Source of the DNA: W0P28-013 sp963593685
Lineage (GTDB): Bacteria > Bacteroidota > Bacteroidia > Bacteroidales > Paludibacteraceae
Direction of reading: 5' to 3'
NCBI GenBank assembly: GCA_963593685.1
Contig: CAVBBP010000027.1
Location: 1 to 34,476, forward strand
Length of the DNA: 34,476 nt
The notes beneath the pieces are model-generated. The model ran no database searches. It was not told where the DNA came from and saw only the letters and a program-made list of their open reading frames with translations. Positions 21,546 to 30,100 of the stretch are shown one piece after another. How positions within the stretch are numbered: the first letter of the stretch is position 1; every line of letters begins with the position of its first letter. The position numbers and the translations under genes were made by a program.

Positions 21546-21938
21546 ATGATACACGGATTTGAACAACAGACCGAGCCGCTAAACGAGTACGAGCGTGTGG
21601 TGTTACTGCCTGTGATAGCGCAAGGGTTACGCACCAAAATCGGAAAGGCAAAAGCAATATCGAACAAAAAGATATGCGCTGCAATGGTGGCGGCTGGCTA
21701 CCAACTGACCGACACGCGGCTGCGAAAGGTTATCAACCACATACGCACCAACGGCGTAGTGGAGTGTTTGATTGCCACCAGCAACGGCTACTATGTAGCG
21801 GAAACCAACAGCGAATTGCGCGACTACGAGCAGTCTTTACTTGGTCGAGAGTTGGCGATTGCACAAGTCCGCAAGTCTTTGACCGAGCAGCGACACCGCC
21901 GCTTTGGGAACGCCCAGCAGGGCAGTCTATTTGAGTAA
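21546..21938 (+). CDS. Winged-helix-like DNA-binding protein
   Basis: This is a 130-residue protein. The segment NEYERVVLLPVIAQGLRTKI, then KAISNKKICAAMVAAGYQLT, DTRLRKVINHIRTNGVVECL and IATSNGYYVAETNSELRDYE reads as a winged helix: an HTH followed by a beta wing ending in NGYYVA. Proteins of this type are common in Bacteroidetes phages ahead of recombination genes. The C-terminal helix (LAIAQVRKSLTEQRHRR) is basic. It is probably a regulator or accessory replication protein; the target is unknown. Confidence 0.68.
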   Translation: MIHGFEQQTEPLNEYERVVLLPVIAQGLRTKIGKAKAISNKKICAAMVAAGYQLTDTRLRKVINHIRTNGVVECLIATSNGYYVAETNSELRDYEQSLLGRELAIAQVRKSLTEQRHRRFGNAQQGSLFE

Positions 21939-21985
21939 CAATCAACAAGTTATAAACTAATTACTAACAACTAAAACCAACTACT

Positions 21986-22597
21986 ATGGCAAACGAAAAG
22001 AGCGTATTTGCGACGCTAAACGCAATCAACTGTAACGACCACACCGAGCGCAAGAATGGACTCACCTACCTCTCTTGGGCGTGGGCGTGGGCAAAAGTAA
22101 AGGAGCAGTACCCAACGGCTTTCTACACTATCTACGAGAACGCCGACGGACTGTTCTATCACACCGACTTCAACACCTGTTGGGTAAAGACAGGCGTAAC
22201 CATCGAGGGTATTGAGCATATCGAGTACCTGCCAGTGATGGACTACCGCAACGCAAGCATACCGAAAGCAAAGGTAACATCTTTCGATGTGAATAAGGCG
22301 ATACAACGCTCGCTTACAAAGGCGTGCGCGCGACACGGCTTGGGGCTGTATATCTACGCAGGTGAGGACTTGCCCGAAGCCGAGCAGACGGCAACAGCAC
22401 CAGCGCAAACGAGAGCGAAAGCGCAAACGAAAAGCGAACTAAAAGCCGTTGCGCTGTTGGCAATGGACTACTTGGCAGGGAACGCCACAGCACTTTCGTA
22501 CTACAACAACAAGCACAACAAGCGCACGCTCGACGAGTACGACGATGAATTGCTGGCGGCTATCTACGAACAACTCAAAGCGAACGGAAAACTATGA
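21986..22597 (+). CDS. DUF1071-type single-strand annealing protein
   Basis: This is a 203-residue protein. GLTYLSWAWAWAKVKEQYP (25-43), a VKTGVTIEGIEHIEYLPVMD strand block, VTSFDVNKAIQRSLTKACAR and HGLGLYIYAGEDLPE (about 116-130) are the hallmarks of the DUF1071 (Sak3-like, Rad52-type) annealing proteins, which pair complementary single strands during phage recombination. An Ala/Gln/Thr-rich linker and a helical tail follow. The gene is coupled by a 4-nt overlap to a NinB-like gene, a common recombination pair. Confidence 0.85.
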   Translation: MANEKSVFATLNAINCNDHTERKNGLTYLSWAWAWAKVKEQYPTAFYTIYENADGLFYHTDFNTCWVKTGVTIEGIEHIEYLPVMDYRNASIPKAKVTSFDVNKAIQRSLTKACARHGLGLYIYAGEDLPEAEQTATAPAQTRAKAQTKSELKAVALLAMDYLAGNATALSYYNNKHNKRTLDEYDDELLAAIYEQLKANGKL

Positions 22598-23019
22598 TAC
22601 GGTTTCGCAAAGAGAAAGGCACGGTTGCAGGTGCAGAGCGTGTGGTGGAGGCTTTCCGCCAACGCCTCACGCTCTGCAAGAACGGCGACTACGATGTAGT
22701 CATCAAGCCGCACGAGAGCAAGCGGTCGCTAAATCAAAACCGCTTGATGTGGCTGTGGTTTAAGTGTATAGAGGCAGAAACTGGCACACCGCAGCAGGAC
22801 ATTCACGACTACTATTGCGCCAAGTTTTTGCAGCGTGGTGTTACGGTAGGCGAAAACACAACCTTTGTCAGTGGTGGCACGAGCAAATTGACCGAAAGGG
22901 ACTTTGCAATTTTTCTCGATAGGGTGCAAGCGGACGCTGCTGCCGAGTTTGGTATCACGCTACCAAACCCCGACGATGAAGCGTGGGAGTATTTCTACAA
23001 TGTTTATTCTGAAAATTAA
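22594..23019 (+). CDS. NinB/Orf-like recombination mediator
   Basis: This is a 141-residue protein. The stretch KPHESKRSLNQNRLMWLWFK (about 43-62), with the conserved R-S-x-x-QN-x-x-x-W pattern, then QQDIHDYYCAKFLQRGV is typical of the NinB (lambda Orf) family, which binds single-stranded DNA and assists recombinases. It starts inside the annealing-protein gene (ATGA overlap), so both are made together. The C-terminus (EFGITLPNPDDEAWEYFYN) also fits the family. Confidence 0.8.
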   Translation: MIRFRKEKGTVAGAERVVEAFRQRLTLCKNGDYDVVIKPHESKRSLNQNRLMWLWFKCIEAETGTPQQDIHDYYCAKFLQRGVTVGENTTFVSGGTSKLTERDFAIFLDRVQADAAAEFGITLPNPDDEAWEYFYNVYSEN

Positions 23020-23027
23020 AACAGACT

Positions 23028-23282
23028 ATGGGACGACCAAAGAAAAAGAAAACTGAACCTACTGATGTGGAACTTGAAATCATCAACGCCACAATGCAGG
23101 GGCAAATGTACGCCGTGAAAGACCGAGAGCGGCGCGAGGCGTTGCGAGTGCTGGCACGAATGAAAGAGTTAGAGTTAAAGTTTGTGCGGCTTGCAGCGAA
23201 AGGCAAGGCGACACGAACGGTAACGGACGAGATGAACGGCAAGCGCACCGCTTACGGCCGTGATTGGAACGCAAAAGTTTAA
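23028..23282 (+). CDS. Hypothetical 84-residue basic protein
   Basis: The start in the GACTATG context is followed by MGRPKKKKTEPTD, an AT-hook-like basic motif (GRPKKKK) that can contact the DNA minor groove. A long charged helix (YAVKDRERREALRVLARMKE, then LELKFVRLAAKG) and a basic tail follow. I do not recognise the family. It lies between the recombination and replication genes. Confidence 0.65.
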   Translation: MGRPKKKKTEPTDVELEIINATMQGQMYAVKDRERREALRVLARMKELELKFVRLAAKGKATRTVTDEMNGKRTAYGRDWNAKV

Positions 23283-23301
23283 CCGTAAAAATCTTACGAC
23301 T

Positions 23302-23439
23302 ATGGGAAAAATGAAAGCACTATTCAACCGCCTACGAGCGGAGGGCGTGGAGGGTTATTATGGCGACTGGCGCGACGACGAAGCCAACGACCGCAACCCC
23401 GAACGCGACTACTACTTTGAAATTAAATCGAATTGCTAA
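23302..23439 (+). CDS. Small acidic protein of 45 residues
   Basis: The ORF has the ACGACTATG start context and reads MGKMKALFNRLRAEGVEGYY, then GDWRDDEANDRNPERDYYFE. The helical start and acidic, Tyr-rich end are protein-like, and spacing to its neighbours (19 and 22 nt) fits the operon. No family is recognised. The longer frame of the next gene overlaps it but has a poor composition there. Confidence 0.55.
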   Translation: MGKMKALFNRLRAEGVEGYYGDWRDDEANDRNPERDYYFEIKSNC

Positions 23440-23461
23440 CCAACTTAAAAACCAACCAATT

Positions 23462-24367
23462 ATGAAAACGAAAAAGAAAACCTTTCTGATGTATGCAGAC
23501 CACTACGAAATGGTCAAAGGGTTGAGCGATGCACAACTCGGAACACTGCTGCGCGCGCTCTATGCACTGGCAAACAACGAGCCACTACCCGAACTCGATG
23601 CCGTTGCAAAGATGGCTTTCGCTTTCATATCGAACGATGTGCTGAAAGCAAACGCAAAGTACGAGGAGCGTTGTGAAAAGAACCGTGAAGCAATAGCCAA
23701 ACGCTGGGGCAAATCGAATACAACCGAAGACGAAACGATACAATCGAATACAAATGAATACGAATGTACGCAAACGAATACAAACGAATACGAATGTATC
23801 GAATCGAATACAAATGAATACAATCGAATACAACCGAATACAAAGGCTTACCTATATGATAATGATAATGATGATGATGATGATATAAATATAAATAATA
23901 ATAACAAAGACAGTAGTATAGATGCACTAAACAAAGATACTACGGTAGAAAGTAAAGATAGTGATATTATAAAATTAACTACAACTAAAGAAAAAGAAAA
24001 AGTAGAAAAAGAAAAAGAAATGCCAGCGGTTGTAAAATCGAAAAACGAAAAATCAAAAGCGGACAAAGAGGCGCGCGCGCAAAAGTTCTACAACCGCCTC
24101 TTGGACTATCTCGACAAGTACGGCGCGGCAATGCTGCGCGAGTTCTACGACTACTGGACGGAGAGCAACGAGGGCGGCGCACTTATGCGCTACGAGATGG
24201 AGCGCGTGTTCGATTTGAGCCGACGGCTCGCCACTTGGGAGAAACGAAGCAAACCAAAAAACGGAGGGAACTATGGAACTAACAACTACAAGACAGCAAC
24301 CGAGCGGCTGCGCGACGAGTATGCCGACACGCTCGACAGCGTACTTGCAAAGTACCGAAAGCAATGA
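23462..24367 (+). CDS. Replication initiation-like protein (DUF6291-like N-terminus) with repeat linker
   Basis: This is a 301-residue protein from the ATG at 23462 (MKTKKKTFLMYADHYEMVKG); the upstream extension to 23360 is Thr-rich shadow. Residues 1-85 match DUF6291-type domains of Bacteroidetes phage replication proteins (SDAQLGTLLRALYALAN, then FAFISNDVLKANAKYEERCE, KNREAIAKRWGK). Residues 90-130 hold a 10-residue repeat (SNTNEYEC-type) followed by an Asn/Asp-rich low-complexity tract. The C-terminal part (QKFYNRLLDYLDKYGAAMLR onwards) is a helical domain like those that recruit helicases. The repeats and the AT-rich tract at DNA level suggest an origin inside the gene. Confidence 0.73.
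   Translation: MKTKKKTFLMYADHYEMVKGLSDAQLGTLLRALYALANNEPLPELDAVAKMAFAFISNDVLKANAKYEERCEKNREAIAKRWGKSNTTEDETIQSNTNEYECTQTNTNEYECIESNTNEYNRIQPNTKAYLYDNDNDDDDDININNNNKDSSIDALNKDTTVESKDSDIIKLTTTKEKEKVEKEKEMPAVVKSKNEKSKADKEARAQKFYNRLLDYLDKYGAAMLREFYDYWTESNEGGALMRYEMERVFDLSRRLATWEKRSKPKNGGNYGTNNYKTATERLRDEYADTLDSVLAKYRKQ
23741..24020. repeat. 30-bp iteron-like repeats and AT-rich tract inside the replication gene
   Basis: The hexamer CGAATA recurs at 23715, 23745, 23775, 23805, 23825 and 23835; the first four are exactly 30 bp apart. A 30-bp unit starts at 23741, 23771 and 23801 (core CGAATACAAATGAATACGAA). Downstream, 23855-24020 is very AT-rich with GAT and AAT runs. Iterons followed by an AT-rich unwinding region inside an initiator gene is the plan of the lambda origin in gene O. 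Confidence 0.6.
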
Positions 24368-24863
24368 AAAGTTTTTAACCAAGTATTCGCCCGAGATGAA
24401 AAGAGAGTTGAGCAACAACCGACCGACCGCCGTTGCGGAGGTGCAGAGCAACCCCACACTTGCAGCAGTGGCAGCGGTGTATGGCGGTGGCGTGGTGGCT
24501 GACTGGCTTACAATTCAACTGACACAGACATTTGCCCTTTGCGGCTTTGACTTTCAGTTGGGCGCACGCCAAACGGTAAAGATAGTTGCCGAGAAAATTG
24601 CGAGCGAGTACGATTACTTGCGGCTCGGGGAACTGGCTCTGTTTTTCCACGACTTTGAGCAGGGGGCGTTTGGCGACTTTGCTACACGCTACGACAACCA
24701 AAGGTTTTTCAACGCCTTAAAACAATTCTTGCAGGTGCGTGCCGCCCTGCGTGAGCGGCTGGCGAACGAAGCCAAGCAGCGTGAGCGTGCCGAGTGGGCA
24801 AGAAAGGCAGTGCCCTGCCCCGACGAACTACTGACGGCAAAGAAATGTGCCGAGCAGTTTTGA
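24273..24863 (+). CDS. Possible DUF6633-like protein after the replication gene
   Basis: The frame gives 196 residues from 24273, which has the ribosome-binding sequence GGAGGGAACT before it but overlaps the upstream gene by 95 nt. A start at 24396 (MKRELSNNRP) would give 155 residues and is equally plausible. The core (NPTLAAVAAVYGGGVVADWL, then TQTFALCGFDFQLGARQTVK and IVAEKIASEYDYLRLGELAL with FFHDFEQGAFGDF) resembles Bacteroidetes replication-accessory proteins of the DUF6633 type, possibly a helicase loader partner. The tail is a charged helix. Confidence 0.65.
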   Translation: MELTTTRQQPSGCATSMPTRSTAYLQSTESNEKFLTKYSPEMKRELSNNRPTAVAEVQSNPTLAAVAAVYGGGVVADWLTIQLTQTFALCGFDFQLGARQTVKIVAEKIASEYDYLRLGELALFFHDFEQGAFGDFATRYDNQRFFNALKQFLQVRAALRERLANEAKQRERAEWARKAVPCPDELLTAKKCAEQF

Positions 24864-24898
24864 AAATGAATTTAATAACCAACTAAAACTAACCAACT

Positions 24899-25528
24899 AT
24901 GACAAACGAACAAAAGCAAAAACGAAAAGACGAGCGGCTGATGAAGCGTGCAGCAGAATGTATCTGCACGGCGTTCGAGATTGACCGCAAGCAACTGGTG
25001 GCGCGCGACCGCCACCGCAATGTAGCAGACGCACGCATGAGCCTTTGCGCTTTGCTGACCGAGAAAGCGTTACGCTCCGACACGATAGCGGCGTTCATCA
25101 AACGCAACCGCTCGAATGTGGCACACTCGAACAGAACTATCTCCGCATTAGAGAAACGCGACAAGGCACTGACAGCCAAACTCGAACGTGCACGCCGCTT
25201 GTTGAACGCCCCCGACTATACGGAGCGAGCGTTTGACGAAGCCGACAACGCAATAGACTGGGCAGCCGAAGAAAGCAGCGTGGCGGTGGAGTGTGAGTGG
25301 GTGGTCGATGGCGTGGTTAATTGCGTGGGGTTCGATGTTGATACGCACCTGCGTTTTGAAAACGATTGCGACAACGGCGGTTACTATTGCTCGTATCGTG
25401 GCGGCTACGCACGCGTTGAGTACTTTGATTTGACGGCGCACTTGGAGGGCGACCCCGACGCTGAATGCGACCCGACGATTGCTATCGATGTCGATTGGCT
25501 CGAGGAAATGATTAACAACGAAATTTGA
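24899..25528 (+). CDS. Protein with DnaA domain-IV-like N-terminus
   Basis: This is a 209-residue protein. Residues 20-85 (CICTAFEIDRKQLVARDRHR, then NVADARMSLCALLTEKALRS and FIKRNRSNVAHSNRTISALE) follow the plan of the DNA-binding domain of DnaA: a basic loop, an R-N/aR signature helix, then an HTH ending in a VAHSNRTI segment comparable to DHSTVIHA. No ATPase domain is present. Residues 125-209 are beta-rich and acidic and not recognised. It could bind origin repeats or the host dnaA boxes. It lies one gene after the replication protein and its repeats. Confidence 0.6.
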   Translation: MTNEQKQKRKDERLMKRAAECICTAFEIDRKQLVARDRHRNVADARMSLCALLTEKALRSDTIAAFIKRNRSNVAHSNRTISALEKRDKALTAKLERARRLLNAPDYTERAFDEADNAIDWAAEESSVAVECEWVVDGVVNCVGFDVDTHLRFENDCDNGGYYCSYRGGYARVEYFDLTAHLEGDPDAECDPTIAIDVDWLEEMINNEI

Positions 25529-25534
25529 ACGACT

Positions 25535-25696
25535 ATGACGGCACGAGAATTTGTAGAGCAGGTGCGAGCGAAACACGCCGACCTTTGCGCAAAACGAATT
25601 GTGGCGCACGAAAGCGCAATCGACTGGCTAAACGAGGACTTTATCGAGGACATCGCCTTTATGCTAAAAGAATACCAAGCAACAAATAACAACTAA
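25535..25696 (+). CDS. Hypothetical 53-residue protein
   Basis: The short ORF starts in the ACGACTATG context 6 nt after the previous stop and reads MTAREFVEQVRAKHADLCAK, then RIVAHESAIDWLNEDFIEDI. It is helical and acidic at its C-terminus. The start context and tight spacing support it. No family recognised. Confidence 0.58.
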   Translation: MTAREFVEQVRAKHADLCAKRIVAHESAIDWLNEDFIEDIAFMLKEYQATNNN

Positions 25697-25708
25697 AAAC
25701 CTACAACT

Positions 25709-25849
25709 ATGACACACAACGAAGCAAGAACGATACTGCAAGCAATGCGGTGCAAGAATGCAGATAACGACCAGCGTGAAGCGTTGCGGAAAGCAATACA
25801 CGCCCTGTTGGACGATGAGATTTTCGAGTTAGAGAATCCGTTTAATTAG
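25709..25849 (+). CDS. Hypothetical 46-residue protein
   Basis: The short ORF has the CTACAACTATG start context, 12 nt after the previous stop. It reads MTHNEARTILQAMRCKNADN, then DQREALRKAIHALLDDEIFE: two amphipathic helices. Similar tiny helical proteins occur in series in this operon (25535, 25892). No family recognised. Confidence 0.55.
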   Translation: MTHNEARTILQAMRCKNADNDQREALRKAIHALLDDEIFELENPFN

Positions 25850-25891
25850 TTTTGACGGCTGAAAGTTTAACAAGCAAAAACGAATTAAACG

Positions 25892-26026
25892 ATGGACTAC
25901 AAGCGAGCAGCCTACACGCTGCGAATGATGAAGCGGACAGCGTTCCCCAGTGCCGACGAGCGCGAGGCAATAGACTTTGCAGTGCAGGTGCTGGAAACGC
26001 TGGCGCAAGAAAAACAAAACAACTAA
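25892..26026 (+). CDS. Hypothetical 44-residue protein
   Basis: The short ORF starts at 25892 and reads MDYKRAAYTLRMMKRTAFPS, then ADEREAIDFAVQVLETLAQE. The pattern (helix with R-x-M-x-x, a DEREAI helix) echoes the 25709 product (ILQAMR...DQREALRKAI), which suggests the two are paralogues from a duplication. The next gene starts 18 nt later. Confidence 0.55.
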   Translation: MDYKRAAYTLRMMKRTAFPSADEREAIDFAVQVLETLAQEKQNN

Positions 26027-26044
26027 CCAAAAAAAACTACAACT

Positions 26045-26434
26045 ATGAATGCAAAATTTTTCGTGCCGTACGAAACGGCAAAGGCTTTGAAAGCCGCAGG
26101 GTACAATGAAAAGGTAAATGGTTACTACACAAAGGGTAACGACGATGCCCCCTGCATAGCCTACTGTGGATTCCCAATCAACAACACAGACCAAGAGACT
26201 TGTAGCGACATTTCCGCCCCTACTTATCACGAGGCTGTCGATTGGTTGGAGGGGAAAGGCGTTCTCATTGACTGCACCTGCGGCTACGATTACGACACAA
26301 AAAAAGAATGGTATCGCTGTTTCGTGATGCAGAGAGAGAGGCGTTTAGAGGACAAGTATATTTCAAAAGTCGCTCCCACTCGTGAGGAAGCGTTGAATGC
26401 TGCTATACTTGCAGCGTTGGAGGTGGTGCAATGA
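26045..26434 (+). CDS. Hypothetical 129-residue phage protein
   Basis: The start context is CTACAACTATG. The sequence FFVPYETAKALKAAGYNEKV, then SAPTYHEAVDWLEGKGVLID and PTREEALNAAILAALEVV is the common plan of a Bacteroidetes phage and prophage family with a PTY-x-x-A/V-x-DW motif and a closing REEAL...AIL-AL helix. It has several Cys in the middle. The function is unknown. It overlaps the methyltransferase gene by 4 nt (ATGA). Confidence 0.72.
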   Translation: MNAKFFVPYETAKALKAAGYNEKVNGYYTKGNDDAPCIAYCGFPINNTDQETCSDISAPTYHEAVDWLEGKGVLIDCTCGYDYDTKKEWYRCFVMQRERRLEDKYISKVAPTREEALNAAILAALEVVQ

Positions 26435-27135
26435 ACTGCGACTATCTACAAAACCAAGACTGCCTTGTGGGGCTGAAAGAACTGCCTGACGAGAGCATAG
26501 ACCTCGTGGCGACAGACTGCCCCTATCACATAGTGCATAACGGCACAAGTATGGGCGGTGGCATATTCGCCGATGACCGAAACGAACACGCACGGACTGG
26601 CAAACTATTTGCCCACAACGACATCGCTTTCTCGGAGTGGCTGCCCGACATCTACCGCGTGCTGAAAAAGGGAACGCACTGCTACATAATGATAAACAGC
26701 CGCAACCTGTGCGAGTTGCAGACCGAAGCGGAGCGTGTAGGCTTCGTGTTTCAAAACCTGCTGGTGTGGAACAAAGGAAACGCCACGCCAAACAAGTACT
26801 ATATGCAAGCGTTGGAGTTTATCTTGATGCTATCGAAACGCCCTGCACGCGACATCAACGATATGGGCGCAAAGAACCTGCTCACTGTGCCGAACATTGT
26901 GGGCAAGAAAGCGCACCCCACAGAAAAGCCTGTGGCACTGATGGCGGAGATGATACGCAACAGCACCAACGCTGGCGACATTGTTCTCGACCCTTTCGCT
27001 GGTGCAGGTGCTACACTGCTGGCAGCACAGCGGCTCGGGCGGCACTATATCGGCTTCGAGATAGACCCACAGTACTACACCATCGCCCACCACCGCCTCT
27101 ACCAAGAACCAAAACAGCAGGTGCTGTTCGTTTGA
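26431..27135 (+). CDS. Site-specific DNA methyltransferase (amino-type, motif IV variant DCPY)
   Basis: This is a 234-residue protein. Motif IV reads LVATDCPYHI near residue 31, where the usual D-P-P-Y is D-C-P-Y. Motif I (DPFAGAGATLLAAQRLGRHY, then IGFEID) lies near the C-terminus with HPTEKPVALM before it, so motif order is IV then I, as in beta-class N6-adenine or N4-cytosine enzymes. There is no fused specificity domain beyond the short insert. No restriction enzyme gene lies nearby, so it is probably an orphan protecting phage DNA from host restriction. The Pro-to-Cys change may alter activity. Confidence 0.83.
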   Translation: MNCDYLQNQDCLVGLKELPDESIDLVATDCPYHIVHNGTSMGGGIFADDRNEHARTGKLFAHNDIAFSEWLPDIYRVLKKGTHCYIMINSRNLCELQTEAERVGFVFQNLLVWNKGNATPNKYYMQALEFILMLSKRPARDINDMGAKNLLTVPNIVGKKAHPTEKPVALMAEMIRNSTNAGDIVLDPFAGAGATLLAAQRLGRHYIGFEIDPQYYTIAHHRLYQEPKQQVLFV

Positions 27136-27145
27136 GCAGCACCTG
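27118..27145. terminator. Bidirectional terminator-like hairpin between convergent genes
   Basis: Perfect 9-bp arms CAGGTGCTG (27118-27126) and CAGCACCTG (27137-27145) around a 10-nt loop span the methyltransferase stop and end 8 nt before the stop of the giant minus-strand gene. U tracts on either side are short, so termination may be partial. It is the only separator between the two convergent transcripts. Confidence 0.55.
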
Positions 27146-27153
27146 TTCTGTGT

Positions 27154-30100
27154 TTAATACTTCCTCTTGGGCAGATTCGGATTCTTTATCTCTCCCAACT
27201 CTCGCAACCGCACTATCAAAGGCAGTAGGTAGTCATCGAAAATACCCTGCTGTAAAATCTTTTCTTGCATCGCATCTTCGGGAAATGTATTCTCGTACTC
27301 GGCACGCGTCATATAACCGTAGCCCTTCCCTATGTGTGTTGCGTCGAGGCTGTGATATTTATAAATAGCATCTTGTGCTCTGTTCAATTCGTTCGTATTC
27401 AAAATGTTATTCAGTTTGCTGTAGTACGCACCGCTTTCGCCGTTCAGATTGCGCTCACGCTTCAGCGTTTCGTCGGCATTGTCGAGCCAACTATTCAACT
27501 CCCACACCCAGTTGTCCATATTGCGTTTTACGGTCTTCTCTTTCGTGGTGTATTGGTAGCGTGTGAGCAGAGGGAACGGCGAGTTTTCGCTGTCGATAGC
27601 ATAGTTCACAGCAGGAAAAACCCAGCCATTGATTGGTAGCCAACTCTCAAACGATTTCAGAAAACGCGGATTCATATCAAAGAAATCACGCTCTCCCGAT
27701 TCAGCAACAGTGCCGTCGGCGTGTGCCGCACGATAGGCTTTCTCGCTTATGGCGTTTGTCAAAGCGTCGCCATTCTGACGCTGGAACTGCTCGTGCTTAA
27801 TTCTCTCGTCGGGCAATAGTTCTTTGAGTTCGGAGAGAGTACCTGCGTCGGTGGGAATTGCCAATGCGTTTTGCGCAATAATAGTCATAGCCCCTCGAAA
27901 AAACTCGCCAGTTGTGATACGACCATTCTGCCACTGCGCACCCATATAGCCAATGTACCACGGAATAGTCAAACTCTGTTCGAGCGGAATACGCTTGTCG
28001 CCCACAATGATATAGTTCATCGTGGTGAGGTAGTCGCTGTCGCGTATATCGTTCTTGATAGCCATATACTTCTCAATTTCCTCGTCGCTATACTTCAAGT
28101 CCTTGAGCGCATTTACATCGTCGTCATCGTCGTCGCCCTCACTATACGCTTTGGCGATACCTGCTATTGTCATAGCGGCAGCCACGCCCATCCAACGGTA
28201 GATGTTTGCGTTCCCTTTCTTGCCCATACCAACGCCGTCTTTGTCGCCAAACATCTTGCGTAGTTTGAGTGCCGTTGCTGTGAGTGCTGGCTGCAAGAAA
28301 GGCGTTACCGAATAAACCACTTTGGTAAAGCCGTTGCGCTTGGCTGCACGGATGTCCATATTGATGTTAGAGTTCTTGCTGTAGTAGAGCGACTCGTCTG
28401 CCGACAACCCACTTTCACGCGCAGCCGTATATACCGCAAAGCGCACCAGCATCTCGCTGATATTCGATGGAAGCGACATCCACTTTTTTGTTTTCTCGAA
28501 AACATCTCGTGCGCCGCCAGTGAGTTCGGCTTCTGTCCTGTGTTCAAAACTTAGTTTGTTGGTAAGCATAAACGAGTAACCACCCTCGCCACCACGCTCT
28601 ATAAACTCACGGAACAGGTTTCTTTGTTTTGTATTTGCAAACTCACCTGTTGCAAGATAATAGGCTACATCTTTGCTCTCACTGAATGTCTTGATTATGT
28701 TAGCAAAGCGCATTGCTATCTCGGGGTTCTCTACCGCCAGCCACGCAAGGTTGGCTTCCGTATCACGCGCAAAGTTTGCCGTAGCAAAACCGGGGTTGTA
28801 GGTAGTAACATTCCGCGACAGAATGTTTTTAGGTGTTTTCAAGTAGCGTATCTCTTGACCGAAATCACTACGCAGTGCGTCCATCACGCGTGCGTTTGGC
28901 ACAACTATTTGGTGCAGCACGCCGTTGTGTTCTATGAGAAACGAGTTAGGCACGGAAGACATATCGTTGTATTTCACGCGCTTAAAGTAGTCTTTTATCT
29001 TGTCGTCAATCTTTGAGCGCAGACCTGCATTAACCTCTTCTGTCTGCTTCTGTCGTTCGTCAAGCATCTTGTGGTACTCGTCCACCTTGCTTGCGTCTTG
29101 CACCAACTCCCCATCAATCTCTATTTCGGGTATCACATCGAAACCAGCATTTTGTAAAAACTTGGCATTGAACTCGTCCTCAAATAGTTCGAGCAGACGC
29201 AGTTTCAGTTGCGCTTTCGAGATGCCATTGAACGCGTCCTTTGCCATGTATTCGAGGTTCTCCATTGGTCGTGCTGCCAACGAACCACGACCAGCAGAGT
29301 GCAGCGTCATCACACCGTCCATCCCCTCTGTGCGCCTACTACCTGCACGCACAAAATCATCTTCGCCACGCAACTCTACTGGCATCAATCTGTCTATGTA
29401 ATTCCACAACAAATCTTGCTGCCACTCTTTTATTGGCTTCGCACCCAAATGACCGAGTGTTACATTAATGTCGGCAAGCCCAGCGTCCTCTATCGCTTGT
29501 TTTACCTTTGCCTCGTTCAGACCATCTTGATGGCGGAAATAGATGTTTATCAGTTTCTCCACCTGCGTATCGTCGGTCAGCCCCAACTCATTTTTGATTT
29601 CGTTGCGCTTCTCCGAGCCAAGTACTTCGGCGGCATTTCGGTTCGGTACATAGTACTTGCGGTTGTCCTGCTTGGCTTTCTCCTCTGCCGAAATCCAACC
29701 TATCGAATAGGCTTGCTCACGCAAGTAGGCGGTGGCATCGTTTATCTTTTTCCACAGGTCTTTGGTTTCTACCTTTCCCTCGAACTCGGCAATGTAGTCA
29801 GCAGCACTCTTGCCGTACTTGTCGGCAAACGCTGTTCCCCACTCGTCGGCTTTTTGCAGACGGTAGAGCAACTCTTCGCTCGAGCCGTTGTTGGCAAGTT
29901 CTTGGCGTGCCTCTTCGATACGCTCAAGCATCGAGCGTGCCATCAAGTAGTCGTCGAGCCGCTCTTTCGCTTCTTGCTGTTCTACACGAAACGCCTTTCC
30001 GACACTCCCCAACACATTGCGGTACGCTTTCTTGTGTCCGTAACTATCGAACACTGCCAGCATACCAGCCGCACGACCACGCGTGCCAGCCGCTATCGTT

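Noticed and set aside
24899..25130. A full DnaA initiator
   Set aside because: There is no Walker A or B motif; only the C-terminal DNA-binding plan is visible, so I limited the call to a DnaA domain-IV-like region.
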